Notes under the pieces: model-generated
The model's input: the letters and a program-made list of their open reading frames with translations, nothing else
Database searches by the model: none
What the model was told of the DNA's origin: nothing
Made by a program: the position numbers and the translations under genes
Shown here: positions 1-10,993 of the stretch, piece by piece
How the letters are laid out: the number at the start of each line of letters is the position of its first letter
Position numbering within the stretch: position 1 is the first letter of the stretch
Assembly: GCA_902141825.1 (NCBI GenBank)
Contig: CABFPG010000001.1
Span: forward strand, 1-64,000
Length of the DNA stretch: 64,000 nt
DNA from: Thalassocella blandensis
GTDB taxonomy: Bacteria > Pseudomonadota > Gammaproteobacteria > Pseudomonadales > Cellvibrionaceae
Reading direction: 5' to 3'

Positions 1-177
1 ACACCGCCGTTAAACACCCACAAACCATAATCTTCATGGCATAACGCTGTTCCGGGGTTTGGGGCATCGGTAATACTGCCTGCGCCATAATTGATGACGC
101 CAGCCTGGCTAGCCTGCGCAAAGGCCAGCAGTCCCGTAAGGGCTAATGCGGCCTTTGTATATTTTATTAACTTCATA
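1..177 (-). CDS. Secreted protein, N-terminal fragment (runs off window)
   Basis: The first 59 residues are visible. They begin with a clear signal peptide (basic MKLIKYTK, then a hydrophobic stretch rich in Ala and Leu ending near QASQAG), followed by a Gly/Asn-rich segment with one Cys. A good ribosome site (GGAGAGAG) precedes the ATG at 177. The rest lies outside the window, so the family cannot be named; it is an exported or periplasmic protein. Its 5' region faces the MAPEG gene, so the 825 bp between them holds both promoters. Confidence 0.75.
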
Positions 178-1002
178 CTTCTCTCTCCGGTTAAAAAGTA
201 TTAACTAGTTTCAATTCATCAGGACCTGCTATTACTGCCTACCCAATACGCGGTGATACACAGTAATTTCCCCTACAAACTCCTTAGTTAATTTTGTTTT
301 AAAAACCTAAGAGTCCTACAAACCGTTAATAAAACTTCGAAGCTTAATTTTGATTGGTTGTTGCTTGAAGCTGACTAACACAAACTCGGTCAGGCTTTTT
401 TACTGATCGGCAAAAGACGCTTTAAGCATCTTTACTACGTCGTAATTAACAATATGCAGCGTCTAAAAAACCGTCAAGAGATTTATGTGATTAAAAGCAC
501 TTTTTCTTGTTCGTAATTACGAGCAACTTAGAAAAATGTTTTTAGGCTACGCTTTTGTTATTGAAAATGCGGAAAAAAATAAAATGTGGCAATTGATAGA
601 ACTAAAGCTTATTTAATGAGAAAAAAAATAACCGAGGGAGTGATGGGTAGATTTACTCAGGGTAACATGACTTTTTGTTATTGATCGATGCGATATCCTT
701 TCATTATGAAATTAAAACCGGTCTTTGACACATTTTTGATAACTTAAAACAGTTTTATTCAGGTAAAATCCACTTATCGTATACATCGAATGACAAGATC
801 GCATTAATCGTTTTAATATCAAAGTAAACAGGCAGTGGCGAAAATCTTAATGCTATAAATATAAAAAGAAGGACGCTGAAACGTTATATCAATACCGATC
901 AACTTTTTAAAAATTAAAAAGACGACAATTTGTGATCAAAATTTTTTACAATATTTTTCATAACAAAACACAATACAGTATTCAAGCTACGGGGGTAATT
1001 TT
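178..1002. other. AT-rich intergenic region between divergent genes
   Basis: No gene is supported in these 825 bp. The only local structure I see is a perfect 12-bp palindrome TCGTAATTACGA at 511-522, with a partial copy (TCGTAATTA) near 434-442. They could be a regulator site for either divergent gene, but nothing else supports that. Confidence 0.4.
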
Positions 1003-1404
1003 ATGCTTTACGCAATGCTAGCCATGGTCGTGTTAATTTACGCGGTTGGAATATTCACGGCGTATGTGCGAATTTCCAGTATTCGTCAGAAAAAAATAAA
1101 AGCACGTTATTTCAAATTAATGCAAGGTGATGACGTTCCCGAGATCATTACAAAAACCACTCGCCAGTTTAACAATTTATTTGAAGTACCCGTTTTGTTT
1201 TTTGTTGCAGGCGTGCTTTACCTGATTATGAAAATAGAAAGCACCGCAGGCCTAGGATTTGCCTGGGCATTTGTAATTGCACGTGTTTTACAAGCTTACA
1301 TTCATTTGGGCTATAACAACCCTTTGCATCGAATGCTGGCATTCAACGCGGGGAACATCTGTGTAATTGCACTTTGGATAGTGGTCGCTATAAATGCCGG
1401 TTAG
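1003..1404 (+). CDS. MAPEG family membrane protein
   Basis: A 133-residue protein with four predicted membrane helices. It shows the MAPEG pattern: the NNLFEVPVLFF segment, an Arg/His-rich helix (IARVLQAYIHLGYNN) and the following PLHR. MAPEG proteins include glutathione transferases and eicosanoid enzymes; the substrate of bacterial members is mostly unknown. The start is backed by a strong ribosome site (GGGGGTAATTTT before ATG). It stands alone, with about 750 bp of non-coding sequence after it. Family assignment is firm; the reaction is not known. Confidence 0.85.
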   Translation: MLYAMLAMVVLIYAVGIFTAYVRISSIRQKKIKARYFKLMQGDDVPEIITKTTRQFNNLFEVPVLFFVAGVLYLIMKIESTAGLGFAWAFVIARVLQAYIHLGYNNPLHRMLAFNAGNICVIALWIVVAINAG

Positions 1405-1471
1405 CCCCGGCATTAAGGTTCGTCCGGAGGCCTCTGATAACTGACAAACTGCAAAATAGCAGCATTAATTT

Positions 1472-1510
1472 TCTCCACAGCTCCACAGCAACTCCACAGC
1501 AGCTCCAGCT
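1472..1510. repeat. Short degenerate tandem repeat (CTCCACAG)
   Basis: Three to four near copies of CTCCACAG(CA) follow one another with spacing of 8-11 bp. This is one of many unrelated short arrays in intergenic regions of this window. Confidence 0.6.
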
Positions 1511-1660
1511 ACTAACACCCCAGCATCATCAACGTTCAGTCGAACTGGATGATCGTACGCGCTTGCGATTCCCTTTCAGTATCAGAGATACATTTTTTTG
1601 GCAGATTATTGGTCCAGCGCAAAAAAAATGCTCACATAAAATTCTGCAGCATCAGCAAAC

Positions 1661-1752
1661 ACACCTGGAAAAACACCTGGAAAAAACCCTGGAAAGAACC
1701 CTGGAAAGAACCTGAAAAACACCTGTAAAAAATAAAACAAAACCCTGAAACC
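1661..1752. repeat. Degenerate tandem array, period about 12 bp
   Basis: Five to six near copies of a 12-bp unit (ACACCTGGAAAA / ACCCTGGAAAGA) run in series, and the last copies decay into A-rich sequence. It lies in the 747-bp gap between the MAPEG gene and the GGDEF/EAL gene. Open frames through it are repetitive (HLEKHLEKTLERT-like) and not convincing genes. Confidence 0.75.
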
Positions 1753-2151
1753 TTAACCCCTTCACTTCTCGCAGAATAAAAGTAAAAGGACTAAAAAGAA
1801 TTCCTTTTAATTTCCCTGAATTATCAATAGCCACGTTTGTTTTATTCGAGCATAAAAACGATCAAAGCTAATTGCATAACATGATAAAAGCCTGGAATGT
1901 GTGGCAGTTAAAATCAACAACGCACATACAACTGGCGTATAATTTTTCACCGACTCAAAGTAAACATTGAGCTGCACCAAACTTAGTACTCTCTATCAAG
2001 CAGTGGTATCTTAAAGACGTATATCGGCTTTATTAAAGAAAGTATAAAAAGGTAAAGCTCTTGCATTGATACAGGCGAGAGAAATATTACCGCCTGTATT
2101 CAAGAGACATCAATTCCTTGTTTTTAATCATGGAAAGAGTGGAGTTAGGAT

Positions 2152-5100
2152 ATGAATACCTTGTCTTTTTCGGGGCCATTTTACACGGCCTATTTACGTC
2201 GCGCCTGCCTGTATTTTCTTGCAATTTGTGCTGTCATTTCCTGTGTTTATCTGGTTTTTTCTTATTCGCAATACCGGGTGGACCAAAAAAATCTTATTCT
2301 CACCGAACAACAAATGCTGCGCAAAACTTCCGACATGCTCCTTCAGGAAATGACGCCACATGCGAGCATCTTAACCGATATTGTGCAGAGTCCCGGGTTT
2401 CAACAGTTTGTCATATCCGATAGTGAAGTTTTACTGCCTTTTATAAACAGTGAGTTTGAAAACCTGGTAACCGATTCCCCCAGATATACCAGCATTCAAT
2501 ATTTAGATAATTTAGGTAATCTCAAAATAAGAACGGTCGGAACGAGCCCCTACCCCGATTCAAGCTACCAGCTCATCGCTTCACTTAATGACATTCAGCA
2601 GACAGCATTAAACCATGAAAGTACCGACAGATTTTTACTTTCACCTACGTTTTATGCGTTCAAAGAAAAGCTTCAAGGATCAGAAACCATAGTTCAAGTT
2701 CTGGTTCCAGTCGTTTATCAACAAAATTTTTACGGGCTGCTGGCGCTCGACTTACTGGCTACAGACATGTTGCAGCGCTTCCAGAGCTCACTGCAACGTT
2801 CGATTGGCACGGCGATGCTAGTCAACAATCGCGGGCATGTCATTTATCTCCCGCAAAACGCTGACCAGCAATTTAGCTCCAGCGACATCTTGAACCTGGA
2901 ACTTCTTGAGCCCTCCATATGGAGGGAAATTTCCAGCACAGGAAATGGCAGTGCGCAATCCAGTAAAGGTATATTTTTATTCCATCAGATTCAGGCGAAC
3001 AGTTCCCCTGCACAAGATTATGGCCATTGGTACAGCGTGAATTTCATAAGTCACGATCAGCTTTTATTTACACCTTTTGCCAACGCCAGTGCCCACCCCA
3101 TTCCATTGTTCAGCGCATTGGCCGTTGCCATTGTTCTGGCCATGGTATTGGCATCCATGAGAACGCGACTGGAAAGCGACATTACTCAATTAAATGAATC
3201 TCGATACCTGGCCAATACGACTCAACAACTTTCCCAGATAGGCAACTGGGTATGGCATATGGAATCTGGAAAAATGGATTGGTCCGACGAAATGTTTCGC
3301 CTTCTGGATTTAACACCAAACGCCATTAATCCGACTCTGGAAGATTATCTTGGTTTTGTTCACCCAGAAGACCGTGAACAAATCGCCAAAGACTTTAAAG
3401 AAATATGCTACTCCACACCCCGGGCCCTGTTTCACCGCATTCAGGACGCTGCGGGCAATATCAGACAAGTGTGTTTACGCACCAGCGGACAAACTTATTT
3501 TGAACACGCACAACTTGATCTTGTTGGGACTATTCAGGATATTACCGAACTGAAAGATGAATTCATGCGGGAATTCAATAAAACAAATCGACACAGGGAC
3601 ATCGTAGAGAAAATGCAAGAAGCCTATATCCTGGTGAAAGCCATTCGCGACAGCTCAGATCGGGTGATTGACTTTCTCTACCTGGAAGTGAATGCGCATT
3701 TTGAAGAGATTTTGGGACTTAAACGAGAAAATGTGGAAAACAAAACGGTCATGGAGCTACTCCCAGGAGAAGAATCGCTCTGGACCGAAACATTAATAGA
3801 AACATTAACTGATACTGCCAACAGCGGTACCAGAAAGCAGATATCGCACTTCAATCAACGCCAAAACAAAACCTTTGAATTTACGGCCTTTCCCGTCCAA
3901 CAAGATTTCATCGCCGGATTTTTCAAAGATATCACGCAAAAAATTCAACGAGACGCTCAGTTTCAGGAAGCATCAAAGGTGTTCGAAGCAACCTCAGAAG
4001 CCATTATTATCTGTGATCGCCACAGTGTAATCACACAGGTAAACAAAGCTTTTGAAAAAATCTCCGGTTACTCCTCCCGCGATGTATGTGGACAACCTTA
4101 TTCAAGTTTACGCAGCCACCGCCACGATGATGAATATTATCGCATTATTGATAGCGCACTGAGATCCGACCAGCAATGGAGTGGCGAGATGTGGAGTCGT
4201 AGAAAAAACGGGGAACTCTATCCCAGCTGGGTGAACAGCAGTGCCATTGTTGACGAATACGACAATATACAAAGTTACATTTATTTAATTTCGGATATCA
4301 GCCCTGTCAAAGAGGCAGAGGAACGACTCACTTACATTGCACATCACGACATTTTAACAGGGCTGGCCAACCGCCTGGCATTTTCAGCAAATGTTGAACA
4401 AGCCATAGAGCATGCCAATCGCCACAAAAATAAGATCGCCATGTTTTATCTGGACCTCGACGATTTCAAACAAATCAATGATGCAATGGGACATACCGCA
4501 GGTGATCAATGCTTACGCGTAGTCGCCAATAGAATTTCCAATTGTGTTCGAGCCAATGATTGTGTTGCACGCTTGGGCGGAGATGAATTTGCGATTATTC
4601 TAGAAGACCTGTATGAACCGCAAGACCTGAGTAATCTGGCGAAAAAAATCATCAACGCTGTATCAGATCCAATTTACTATGGCGGCGAAGAAGTTTTTGT
4701 TTCTACTAGTATTGGTATAAGTGTTTACCCTGATGACTGCTCTAACGCCGAGGAGTTGACCCAGGCGGCCGATACCGCAATGTACAAAGTCAAAGCCCGC
4801 AACCCCGGTTCTTTCGAATATTTTTCCGGCAGAGTGGGTATTACCGCGTACCAAAACCGAGCCATGGAAAATGACCTTCGTCGAGCACTAGGCAACGGTG
4901 AGCTTAAACTGTTTTATCAACCGCAAATCCAGGTCAACACAGGAAAAATTCGTGGGATGGAAGCCTTGCTGCGGTGGCAACACCCCACCAGAGGCTTAAT
5001 ACTACCCGAAGAAATTCTCGGCTACGCAAAATCGGCACAGCTAATCAAGCCTTTAGGCGACTGGGTCATTCATGAAGTGTGCCGTCAGGTGAGTCTCTGG

Positions 5101-5628
5101 AAAGAAGCTAACTTGCCTAAAATCCATATTTCCGTCAATTTATCACTGCACCAGTTTTTGCGAAATCATATTGTAGACACGCTGCAATCTGCCATGCAAA
5201 AACACCATATCACTATGAAAGATTTCACACTGGAACTGGAAATTACGGAAGAAATTATTCATTCCAATTATGGTGTGCAAACAACCTTGGGTGAACTGCA
5301 GAAGATGGGCGTTAACATCGCCTTGGAGAATTTTGGCAACATACTCACGTCCCTGCGCGAACTCAAAGAATTACCGATTAACACGCTGAAAGTGGACGCA
5401 AAATTTCTCGAGTCACTTGCCGAAAGAGACGATGCGACAAAAGATTCGGTGACCTCGGCTATTGTCACCACAGGCCACGCCCTCGGAATGCGGGTAATCG
5501 CCACCTGTGTTGAAACGGAATTACAAATGCAAAAATTAAGCTCAATGGGATGTGATGATGTGCAAGGGTTTTTGTTTAGCCAGGCCGTCAGTAATGACGA
5601 TATCCACTCAATGCTGCAAGAAGCCTAA
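2152..5628 (+). CDS. Membrane Cache-PAS-GGDEF-EAL protein, EAL degenerate
   Basis: A 1158-residue signalling protein. Two membrane helices (about 16-38 and 318-335) frame a periplasmic Cache-like sensor. Three PAS-type segments follow (about 350-460, 480-595, 605-720), then a GGDEF domain and an EAL domain. The GGDEF motif is intact near residue 807 (RLGGDEF), with an RxxD product-inhibition site (RAND) five residues before it, so cyclic-di-GMP synthesis is expected. The EAL domain keeps EALLRW and the LEITE Glu but has lost key acidic residues: the usual DDFG is ENFG and the usual AEGVET is ATCVET. Phosphodiesterase activity is therefore unlikely; the domain may only bind nucleotide. The gene is followed by a strong terminator. 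Confidence 0.92.
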   Translation: MNTLSFSGPFYTAYLRRACLYFLAICAVISCVYLVFSYSQYRVDQKNLILTEQQMLRKTSDMLLQEMTPHASILTDIVQSPGFQQFVISDSEVLLPFINSEFENLVTDSPRYTSIQYLDNLGNLKIRTVGTSPYPDSSYQLIASLNDIQQTALNHESTDRFLLSPTFYAFKEKLQGSETIVQVLVPVVYQQNFYGLLALDLLATDMLQRFQSSLQRSIGTAMLVNNRGHVIYLPQNADQQFSSSDILNLELLEPSIWREISSTGNGSAQSSKGIFLFHQIQANSSPAQDYGHWYSVNFISHDQLLFTPFANASAHPIPLFSALAVAIVLAMVLASMRTRLESDITQLNESRYLANTTQQLSQIGNWVWHMESGKMDWSDEMFRLLDLTPNAINPTLEDYLGFVHPEDREQIAKDFKEICYSTPRALFHRIQDAAGNIRQVCLRTSGQTYFEHAQLDLVGTIQDITELKDEFMREFNKTNRHRDIVEKMQEAYILVKAIRDSSDRVIDFLYLEVNAHFEEILGLKRENVENKTVMELLPGEESLWTETLIETLTDTANSGTRKQISHFNQRQNKTFEFTAFPVQQDFIAGFFKDITQKIQRDAQFQEASKVFEATSEAIIICDRHSVITQVNKAFEKISGYSSRDVCGQPYSSLRSHRHDDEYYRIIDSALRSDQQWSGEMWSRRKNGELYPSWVNSSAIVDEYDNIQSYIYLISDISPVKEAEERLTYIAHHDILTGLANRLAFSANVEQAIEHANRHKNKIAMFYLDLDDFKQINDAMGHTAGDQCLRVVANRISNCVRANDCVARLGGDEFAIILEDLYEPQDLSNLAKKIINAVSDPIYYGGEEVFVSTSIGISVYPDDCSNAEELTQAADTAMYKVKARNPGSFEYFSGRVGITAYQNRAMENDLRRALGNGELKLFYQPQIQVNTGKIRGMEALLRWQHPTRGLILPEEILGYAKSAQLIKPLGDWVIHEVCRQVSLWKEANLPKIHISVNLSLHQFLRNHIVDTLQSAMQKHHITMKDFTLELEITEEIIHSNYGVQTTLGELQKMGVNIALENFGNILTSLRELKELPINTLKVDAKFLESLAERDDATKDSVTSAIVTTGHALGMRVIATCVETELQMQKLSSMGCDDVQGFLFSQAVSNDDIHSMLQEA

Positions 5629-5633
5629 ACGTA

Positions 5634-5665
5634 AAAAAAGAGCGGACTATATCCGCTCTTTTTTC
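5634..5665. terminator. Bidirectional Rho-independent terminator
   Basis: An 11-bp perfect stem (AAAAGAGCGGA / TCCGCTCTTTT) with a 5-nt loop, preceded by an A run and followed by a T run. It lies between convergent genes and would serve both the GGDEF/EAL gene and the ABC exporter operon. Confidence 0.88.
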
Positions 5666-5671
5666 ATTTCT

Positions 5672-6433
5672 TTAACTTTTTAAACGATACCCTGTTTTAA
5701 ACATCCAATAGATTGTGCCTATACAGGCCAGCATGAACAGTACCGTCATGCCCACGCTCACCTCAACATTCACATCCGAAACATCATAAAAACTCCAGCG
5801 AAATCCGCTCACGAGATACACCACGGGATTAAACAGCGTTATCTTTTGCCACAGGGGAGGCAACATGCTTATGGAGTAAAAACTACCGCCTAGAAAGGTT
5901 AAGGGGGTTACAATCATCATAGGAATAATCTGAAGCTTTTCAAATCCATCTGCCCATACACCAATAATAAAACCAAACAGACTGAATGTGAGCGCAGTTA
6001 AAATTAAAAAGATTCCCATGACAAAGGGATGCGCAATTTGATAATCCACAAACACTCTGGCCGTTAATAAAATCAATAAACCAAGTATTATGGATTTAGT
6101 GGCTGCAGCCCCCACATAACCTATGACTATTTCCGCCGCAGACACGGGAGCTGACAAAACTTCATATATCGTGCCGGTAAATTTCGGGAAGTAAATACCA
6201 AACGAAGCATTGGAAATACTTTCACTCAATAGCGACAGCATCAACAAACCAGGAATAATAAACGCCCCGTAGGAGACACCTTCAATATTGCCCATTCGCG
6301 AACCAATCGCGGCACCAAACACAATAAAATATAGTGAAGTCGATAACACCGGCGATGCAATACTTTGCATCAAGGTTCTCCCTGTACGAGCCATTTCAAA
6401 GCGGTATATAGCTTTTATTGCGTAAATATTCAT
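5672..6433 (-). CDS. ABC-2 type transporter permease (YadH-like)
   Basis: A 253-residue inner-membrane protein with six predicted helices. It shows hallmarks of the YadH/DrrB ABC-2 family: [15 protein letters not shown] near residue 35-50, then [20 protein letters not shown] and [12 protein letters not shown] in the last third. The length matches the E. coli YadH family. It is the second gene of a two-gene operon, starting 23 bp after the ATPase stop. Together they should form an exporter of unknown substrate. Family assignment is firm; the cargo cannot be read from the sequence. Confidence 0.9.
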   Translation of the reverse strand: MNIYAIKAIYRFEMARTGRTLMQSIASPVLSTSLYFIVFGAAIGSRMGNIEGVSYGAFIIPGLLMLSLLSESISNASFGIYFPKFTGTIYEVLSAPVSAAEIVIGYVGAAATKSIILGLLILLTARVFVDYQIAHPFVMGIFLILTALTFSLFGFIIGVWADGFEKLQIIPMMIVTPLTFLGGSFYSISMLPPLWQKITLFNPVVYLVSGFRWSFYDVSDVNVEVSVGMTVLFMLACIGTIYWMFKTGYRLKS

Positions 6434-6456
6434 TGCTTTCCTCGCATCAGCGTTGA

Positions 6457-7383
6457 TTATTGCTTGGCGCGAACCAGGCTTACAAAAATGTCTTCAAGAG
6501 AACTTTGGCTCGAATGCAGATCCTTATAATCAATCCCAAGATTTTGAAGGCTATGCATGAGCTGGGTAATACCGGTATCCTGACTTTGAATGTCAAAGGT
6601 ATACACCAACTGATTGCCCTCATCAGCCAGTTCCAGTTTAAATCCACTTAAGGTCTCAGGAATGCTTGCGAGGGGTGTTTGCAAATGAAGCGTGAGCTGG
6701 CGTTTACCAAGTTTAGCCATCATCTCGGTCTTGTCTTCCACCACAATAATGCGCCCCTCGTGGATAACCCCTACTCTATCAGCCATTTCCTCGGCTTCTT
6801 CAATATAGTGGGTGGTAAGAATTATCGTCACTCCACGCTCACGTAAACCGTGCACCAGCGCCCACATATCCCGGCGAAGCTCCACATCCACGCCAGCTGT
6901 CGGCTCATCTAGAAACAGGATGCTGGGTTCGTGACTCAGTGCTTTGGCAATCATCACGCGCCGCTTCATCCCGCCTGACAGAGTCATCATTTTTGCATCT
7001 TTTTTATTCCACAAACTCAAATCACGCAGGACTTTTTCAACATACGCGTGATCCTTCGGTTTGCCAAACAATCCACGACTAAAGTTTACCGTTGCCCAAA
7101 CACTTTCGAAGGCGTCTGTGGTCAGCTCTTGTGGCACTAGTCCAATTTTTTCACGGGCCTGCCGATAGTCACGAATGATATCGTGCCCATCAGCGGTAAT
7201 ATTGCCGCTGCTAGCATTCACGATACCGCAGATAATGCTGATAAGCGTCGTTTTTCCGGCACCATTTGGCCCCAGTAACGCAAAGATTTCACCGCGTTTT
7301 ATATCCAGGTTAATATCTTGTAACGCGGTAAAGCCAGAGGCGTATGTTTTGTTAACATCTTTAATCGAAATTATAGGCTGCAT
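6457..7383 (-). CDS. ABC transporter ATP-binding protein (YadG-like)
   Basis: A 308-residue ATPase partner of the downstream permease. Walker A is GPNGAGKT (about 38-45), the signature is LSGGMKRR, Walker B is [12 protein letters not shown], and the switch His is in [11 protein letters not shown] chose the ATG at 7383 ([10 protein letters not shown]), which has a GAGG ribosome site 5-6 nt upstream, over the upstream in-frame start at 7416. The length then equals that of E. coli YadG. Confidence 0.92.
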   Translation of the reverse strand: MQPIISIKDVNKTYASGFTALQDINLDIKRGEIFALLGPNGAGKTTLISIICGIVNASSGNITADGHDIIRDYRQAREKIGLVPQELTTDAFESVWATVNFSRGLFGKPKDHAYVEKVLRDLSLWNKKDAKMMTLSGGMKRRVMIAKALSHEPSILFLDEPTAGVDVELRRDMWALVHGLRERGVTIILTTHYIEEAEEMADRVGVIHEGRIIVVEDKTEMMAKLGKRQLTLHLQTPLASIPETLSGFKLELADEGNQLVYTFDIQSQDTGITQLMHSLQNLGIDYKDLHSSQSSLEDIFVSLVRAKQ

Positions 7384-7475
7384 GAAACCTCGCTCGGGGC
7401 CTCTATCAGATTGCACTCGATAGGAAAAATGGAAAGTCGCAGAACCGTTACCGGCGCGTAGAAATGGTAAACAAT

Positions 7476-9302
7476 TTACGAGCCGGAGTACAACAGGCGT
7501 TCGATTATAGCTCTTTTTTCTTCGCTGGCAGCATTTGCAATCGTGTGCAATTGCGCCACTTGCTCAGAGGTAAGACGATTTGCCTGCAGACCATTTATAA
7601 TAGCGGTCACCACCAGATTAGAAGGCTCCGATTGAATATGATCAATCATCTGGTTAACCATCTGCGGGTTCTGAGATACGACCGTGCCCGCCGCATATCG
7701 TTCACGTGTATTGTTCGATCCGAGCTTATCAAGCAGAATGGAATCGTAGCCTTTCAAGTGTGCATTTCCCAGGGCGTAGATTGCCGACGTTCGCTGAGAG
7801 ACCTTATCCGTAGCGACCAGTTTTTGATCAACCGTTGAGCGTAACTGTTGCTGCATTCGGGCATCAAACTCACCTCGCCGCCCCAGATTATTCGCCAGAC
7901 TCCCCAAATTAATTAACGCATTCGCATTCAAGTTCGCACTCTGCGTTGCATCCTGGGAAACCGAGTTCAAGAAATCGAAGCTTTCACTGCCCGAGTGACC
8001 ATGACCAGACAGGGCCACCATCAAGCGCACCTGTTGAACTTCATTGTGTTTTTCTCCAGCTGGTATCTGCTTTATGGTGTCAATCATGTACTTTTCTGCG
8101 GCGGGATTATCAGATAAACCCAGGCCGAAAATCATATCTCGCTTAGTGGCATCCGACAGCTCTGCGCCGGTAAGCCAGTCAACCAATTCAGCGGTAGGGA
8201 CATGATCCACCATAAAGCTGGCTGCCTGCGCTAATTGCCCGGCATTTTTCTTATCGGCAAATGTTCGCATTGTATCGAGCATTTGCTCCTGGGTTTCGGG
8301 TGGAAGAGCAAGGTCCTGCTGCGCGACTTGCTGTGCCTGCCAGGTGTTTTGACTGTTGGCCTGCGGGGTAAATTTAGAGCTGACAATATCGAGGAAATTA
8401 TCCGTGCGCTTTAGCGAAATGACGTAGCGATAACGAAATCCAATGTCGGCATTTTCAATGTTCGCCAACTCGCTGGCGTACACCGTATCAGGCAAACAGT
8501 CCCGACCTAAATTCGCAACCCAGGCATGCACTTTTTCGTCAATCTGATCTTCATAGTCTCGCTCGACGCCCGCCTGATTTGTCGCTCCGACAACAGTGCG
8601 GACACTCGAGGTCTCCACGAAACTTCGCTCTACAAATTTTCCTTTGTGGTAATACTTGTACTCACGCTGCATCGGATCATAGGCATAGTGGTAAGACTCA
8701 TTTTCACTGCCAATGGAGAGCGACTTAAGGACCTGCGACAGCACCGTAAGCGGATGCTGAGGCATTAAACCCAGCTTCTCGAATTGGGTATAGACCAAAA
8801 AGGAAGGCATGACCGAGGCCTGCAGCGTACCGTCACTTTGTTTTCGCTGGTGACTTTTTTCAGCGAATATGTGAGTACCGCGAAACAATACATCGTCAAC
8901 ATACTTTTCGGGGCCACCCTCATTCACTGAAATCTGGCTGGCTACCCCCCAGGAATCGCCATTCTCATCGTTCTGCAGTTGCAACTTGAATTTCAGGTGA
9001 GAGGCATAAAGCGATTGGCCATTGCTCTCTGCAGAAACATCAACAACGGCTTCATAAGCGAGCTGTCTGGCAGCAGTGGCATCGCAGACAAATCCTGCAC
9101 TCACAGCATTTGAACCGGCGCTGGCGGCACTTTCTACTAGAGGATTACGCGCATTGGGATTTTGAGTTATCCACCAATAGGTAGCGCCAGAACACAACAC
9201 CCCAAGCAAAACTACAGAGGCTATTCCCAACCCGAGTTTTTTACTGAGTTTCCCCTGGCATTTATGTTGATATTGGTGGCGGTGCATACGATGGCGTGAC
9301 AT
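7476..9302 (-). CDS. Membrane-anchored protein with C-terminal helical repeats, function unknown
   Basis: A 608-residue protein with a His-rich basic N terminus, one membrane anchor (about 25-45) and a large periplasmic part. Residues about 70-310 look beta-rich; residues about 330-608 are all-helical with HEAT-like repeats (recurring Ala/Leu-rich helix pairs). The order of a beta-rich sheet followed by a helical superhelix recalls the N-terminal lipid-transfer module of vitellogenin-like proteins, but I see no decisive motif, so this is only a suggestion. The next gene upstream on the same strand encodes a secreted Cys-rich protein, and the two may work together. The start has a poor ribosome site; an ATG five codons later is possible. 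Confidence 0.65.
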   Translation of the reverse strand: MSRHRMHRHQYQHKCQGKLSKKLGLGIASVVLLGVLCSGATYWWITQNPNARNPLVESAASAGSNAVSAGFVCDATAARQLAYEAVVDVSAESNGQSLYASHLKFKLQLQNDENGDSWGVASQISVNEGGPEKYVDDVLFRGTHIFAEKSHQRKQSDGTLQASVMPSFLVYTQFEKLGLMPQHPLTVLSQVLKSLSIGSENESYHYAYDPMQREYKYYHKGKFVERSFVETSSVRTVVGATNQAGVERDYEDQIDEKVHAWVANLGRDCLPDTVYASELANIENADIGFRYRYVISLKRTDNFLDIVSSKFTPQANSQNTWQAQQVAQQDLALPPETQEQMLDTMRTFADKKNAGQLAQAASFMVDHVPTAELVDWLTGAELSDATKRDMIFGLGLSDNPAAEKYMIDTIKQIPAGEKHNEVQQVRLMVALSGHGHSGSESFDFLNSVSQDATQSANLNANALINLGSLANNLGRRGEFDARMQQQLRSTVDQKLVATDKVSQRTSAIYALGNAHLKGYDSILLDKLGSNNTRERYAAGTVVSQNPQMVNQMIDHIQSEPSNLVVTAIINGLQANRLTSEQVAQLHTIANAASEEKRAIIERLLYSGS

Positions 9303-9449
9303 TCAATGAGACTAATCGGCTTATTCGCGTCGAAGTTAATTGTTCGACCTGGAGGACATTGAGTTTACATGGCTGAAATAAATTTTCGTGAACAGAATTC
9401 AGAAAATTTCAGTTTGAGTGCGCTTTTACGTTTGGAAATTTACTTTGTA

Positions 9450-9484
9450 GGAGCGTCTAACAGAGGCTTTCCGTCAGACGCTCC
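9450..9484 (-). terminator. Possible terminator after the Cys-rich secreted protein gene
   Basis: A 9-bp perfect inverted repeat (GGAGCGTCT / AGACGCTCC) with a 17-nt spacer lies just past the stop of the minus-strand gene at 9494. There is no clear T run, so it may be a 3' stabilising hairpin instead. Confidence 0.45.
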
Positions 9485-9493
9485 TTACACTAT

Positions 9494-10993
9494 TTACATT
9501 TCAATGATGTTCGACGTTTGTTCGTCGATAAACACTTCAGTGACGGACTCACCAGGCCAATCCATATCTGCATCATTGCCAAAAGTTTCAGATTCCTGAC
9601 CCAAGATACGCAGGTAGGTGTCAATATAACCTCGGCCCGCGGCGACTGTACCAGACAGATGCTCCTGATGATAAACCTCCAGAGCCCCGGCATAATCACG
9701 AACTCCCTCCTCCAAGCGGTAAGGCAGCATTGTTTCCAGAACATGAACATTCAGCTCAGCGCCCAACTGCACCAGGTCAGGGATGAAATTAAACAAACTG
9801 GTGATACGAAGATAAGCATCGATGGACAACCACAGATCCTGCTCGGGGTGAATTTCCAACGAAGTACTGTGAGCGTGCTGCACACCATCCACGATCAGCG
9901 GCGGCAGATTTTTATCTACACGTGATGTAACACTGGCGTTAATTCCCAGGTTCGCACCCACTGTGCCATAGACTCTAAATGGAATAAGCTCATAAACAGA
10001 AACACTCATCACCCCCAGATCCACGCCAGCAAGATTATGTAATGCAGGGTCAAACATATGCGTACTGACTTTTGCAGCCACGCTGGGATTAAAAGAAAGT
10101 GTGCCAATAAAGGCATCTTCCTGATCAACACACTGCGCATCAAAGTCAAAATCCAGTAATACTGTGCCAGCTAAACTGGCATTAATCCATGCACCGAGGT
10201 CGACAGGATCAAGTAATTGATCGGTACCATTGTTAATTTGATCATCAATCCCAGTCCGGTCGATGCCACACACGATGGGGTTAAACGCAATATCCGTTTT
10301 CAATGATGGCAACTGATCGCCATCCAGCACAATGCCCGGCGCCTGTGCCGAAGCAAAACCATCTTGCTGCTCGCCCGCTTCATGACGGATGTGCTGCTGA
10401 TCATCAGCGTCGCCAAACAAGCCAAAACACAAGGGGCCAACACCAACAAAAGTGGCTGCACAGGGTTCATAACACAATCCGGCATCATTCACTTTGTCTG
10501 CACTACAACTCATGCCTTTTATTTCCTGCATAAACGAGTGCTTACCAATAGTTTCCGGCCACCACTTCCACATCGTACAAGTCGCACCATGATCGGTATA
10601 CCCTGCCGGGCATTTTTGCCAACATACTCCAGCAACGGTATCGTAGCCTTCAGGGCAATGTCTGTAACACAATAACCCGGCGGCATCAAAACCAGAGGGA
10701 CAACTGTTAGGAATAGTGCCAACACCGCGACCGTAGCTCCACTCGGTTATCGGGTTGCTCACTGGAATAAAATCGGGTTGCGATTGAACGGTTTCAGAGT
10801 GTCCCACTTTATTGGAGATGGAGACATAAGACTGGCCTTCATATTTTCCTGTCGAGATTAAGCTCTCCACAGGATAAAGCGTACCGCTTTCCGCTTTTTC
10901 TTCCAGCTCAAACGCTGTGGTTTTGGCGTAGGCAGATGATATGCCGGTCAAGCTGCTAAGAATTAACAGCAAACCTACAAGCTTCTTTGTCAT
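9494..10993 (-). CDS. Secreted protein with Cys-rich repeats, function unknown
   Basis: A 499-residue exported protein: signal peptide of about 23 residues ending ...GISSAYAK. Residues about 95-195 hold Cys-rich tandem units with a CPxGYDxxxGxCxxxC pattern, resembling EGF- or tyrosine-kinase-ephrin-like modules that would form disulfides in the periplasm or outside the cell. The remaining 300 residues are beta-rich, acidic and of no family I recognise. It lies upstream of, and co-oriented with, the helical-repeat protein at 7476-9302 with a 191-bp gap. Expression as a pair is inference. Confidence 0.65.
   Translation of the reverse strand: MTKKLVGLLLILSSLTGISSAYAKTTAFELEEKAESGTLYPVESLISTGKYEGQSYVSISNKVGHSETVQSQPDFIPVSNPITEWSYGRGVGTIPNSCPSGFDAAGLLCYRHCPEGYDTVAGVCWQKCPAGYTDHGATCTMWKWWPETIGKHSFMQEIKGMSCSADKVNDAGLCYEPCAATFVGVGPLCFGLFGDADDQQHIRHEAGEQQDGFASAQAPGIVLDGDQLPSLKTDIAFNPIVCGIDRTGIDDQINNGTDQLLDPVDLGAWINASLAGTVLLDFDFDAQCVDQEDAFIGTLSFNPSVAAKVSTHMFDPALHNLAGVDLGVMSVSVYELIPFRVYGTVGANLGINASVTSRVDKNLPPLIVDGVQHAHSTSLEIHPEQDLWLSIDAYLRITSLFNFIPDLVQLGAELNVHVLETMLPYRLEEGVRDYAGALEVYHQEHLSGTVAAGRGYIDTYLRILGQESETFGNDADMDWPGESVTEVFIDEQTSNIIEM

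Noticed and set aside
1374-1715. Plus-strand frame reading through the 12-bp repeat
   Set aside because: The repetitive ending comes from the tandem array and the start lies inside the MAPEG gene.
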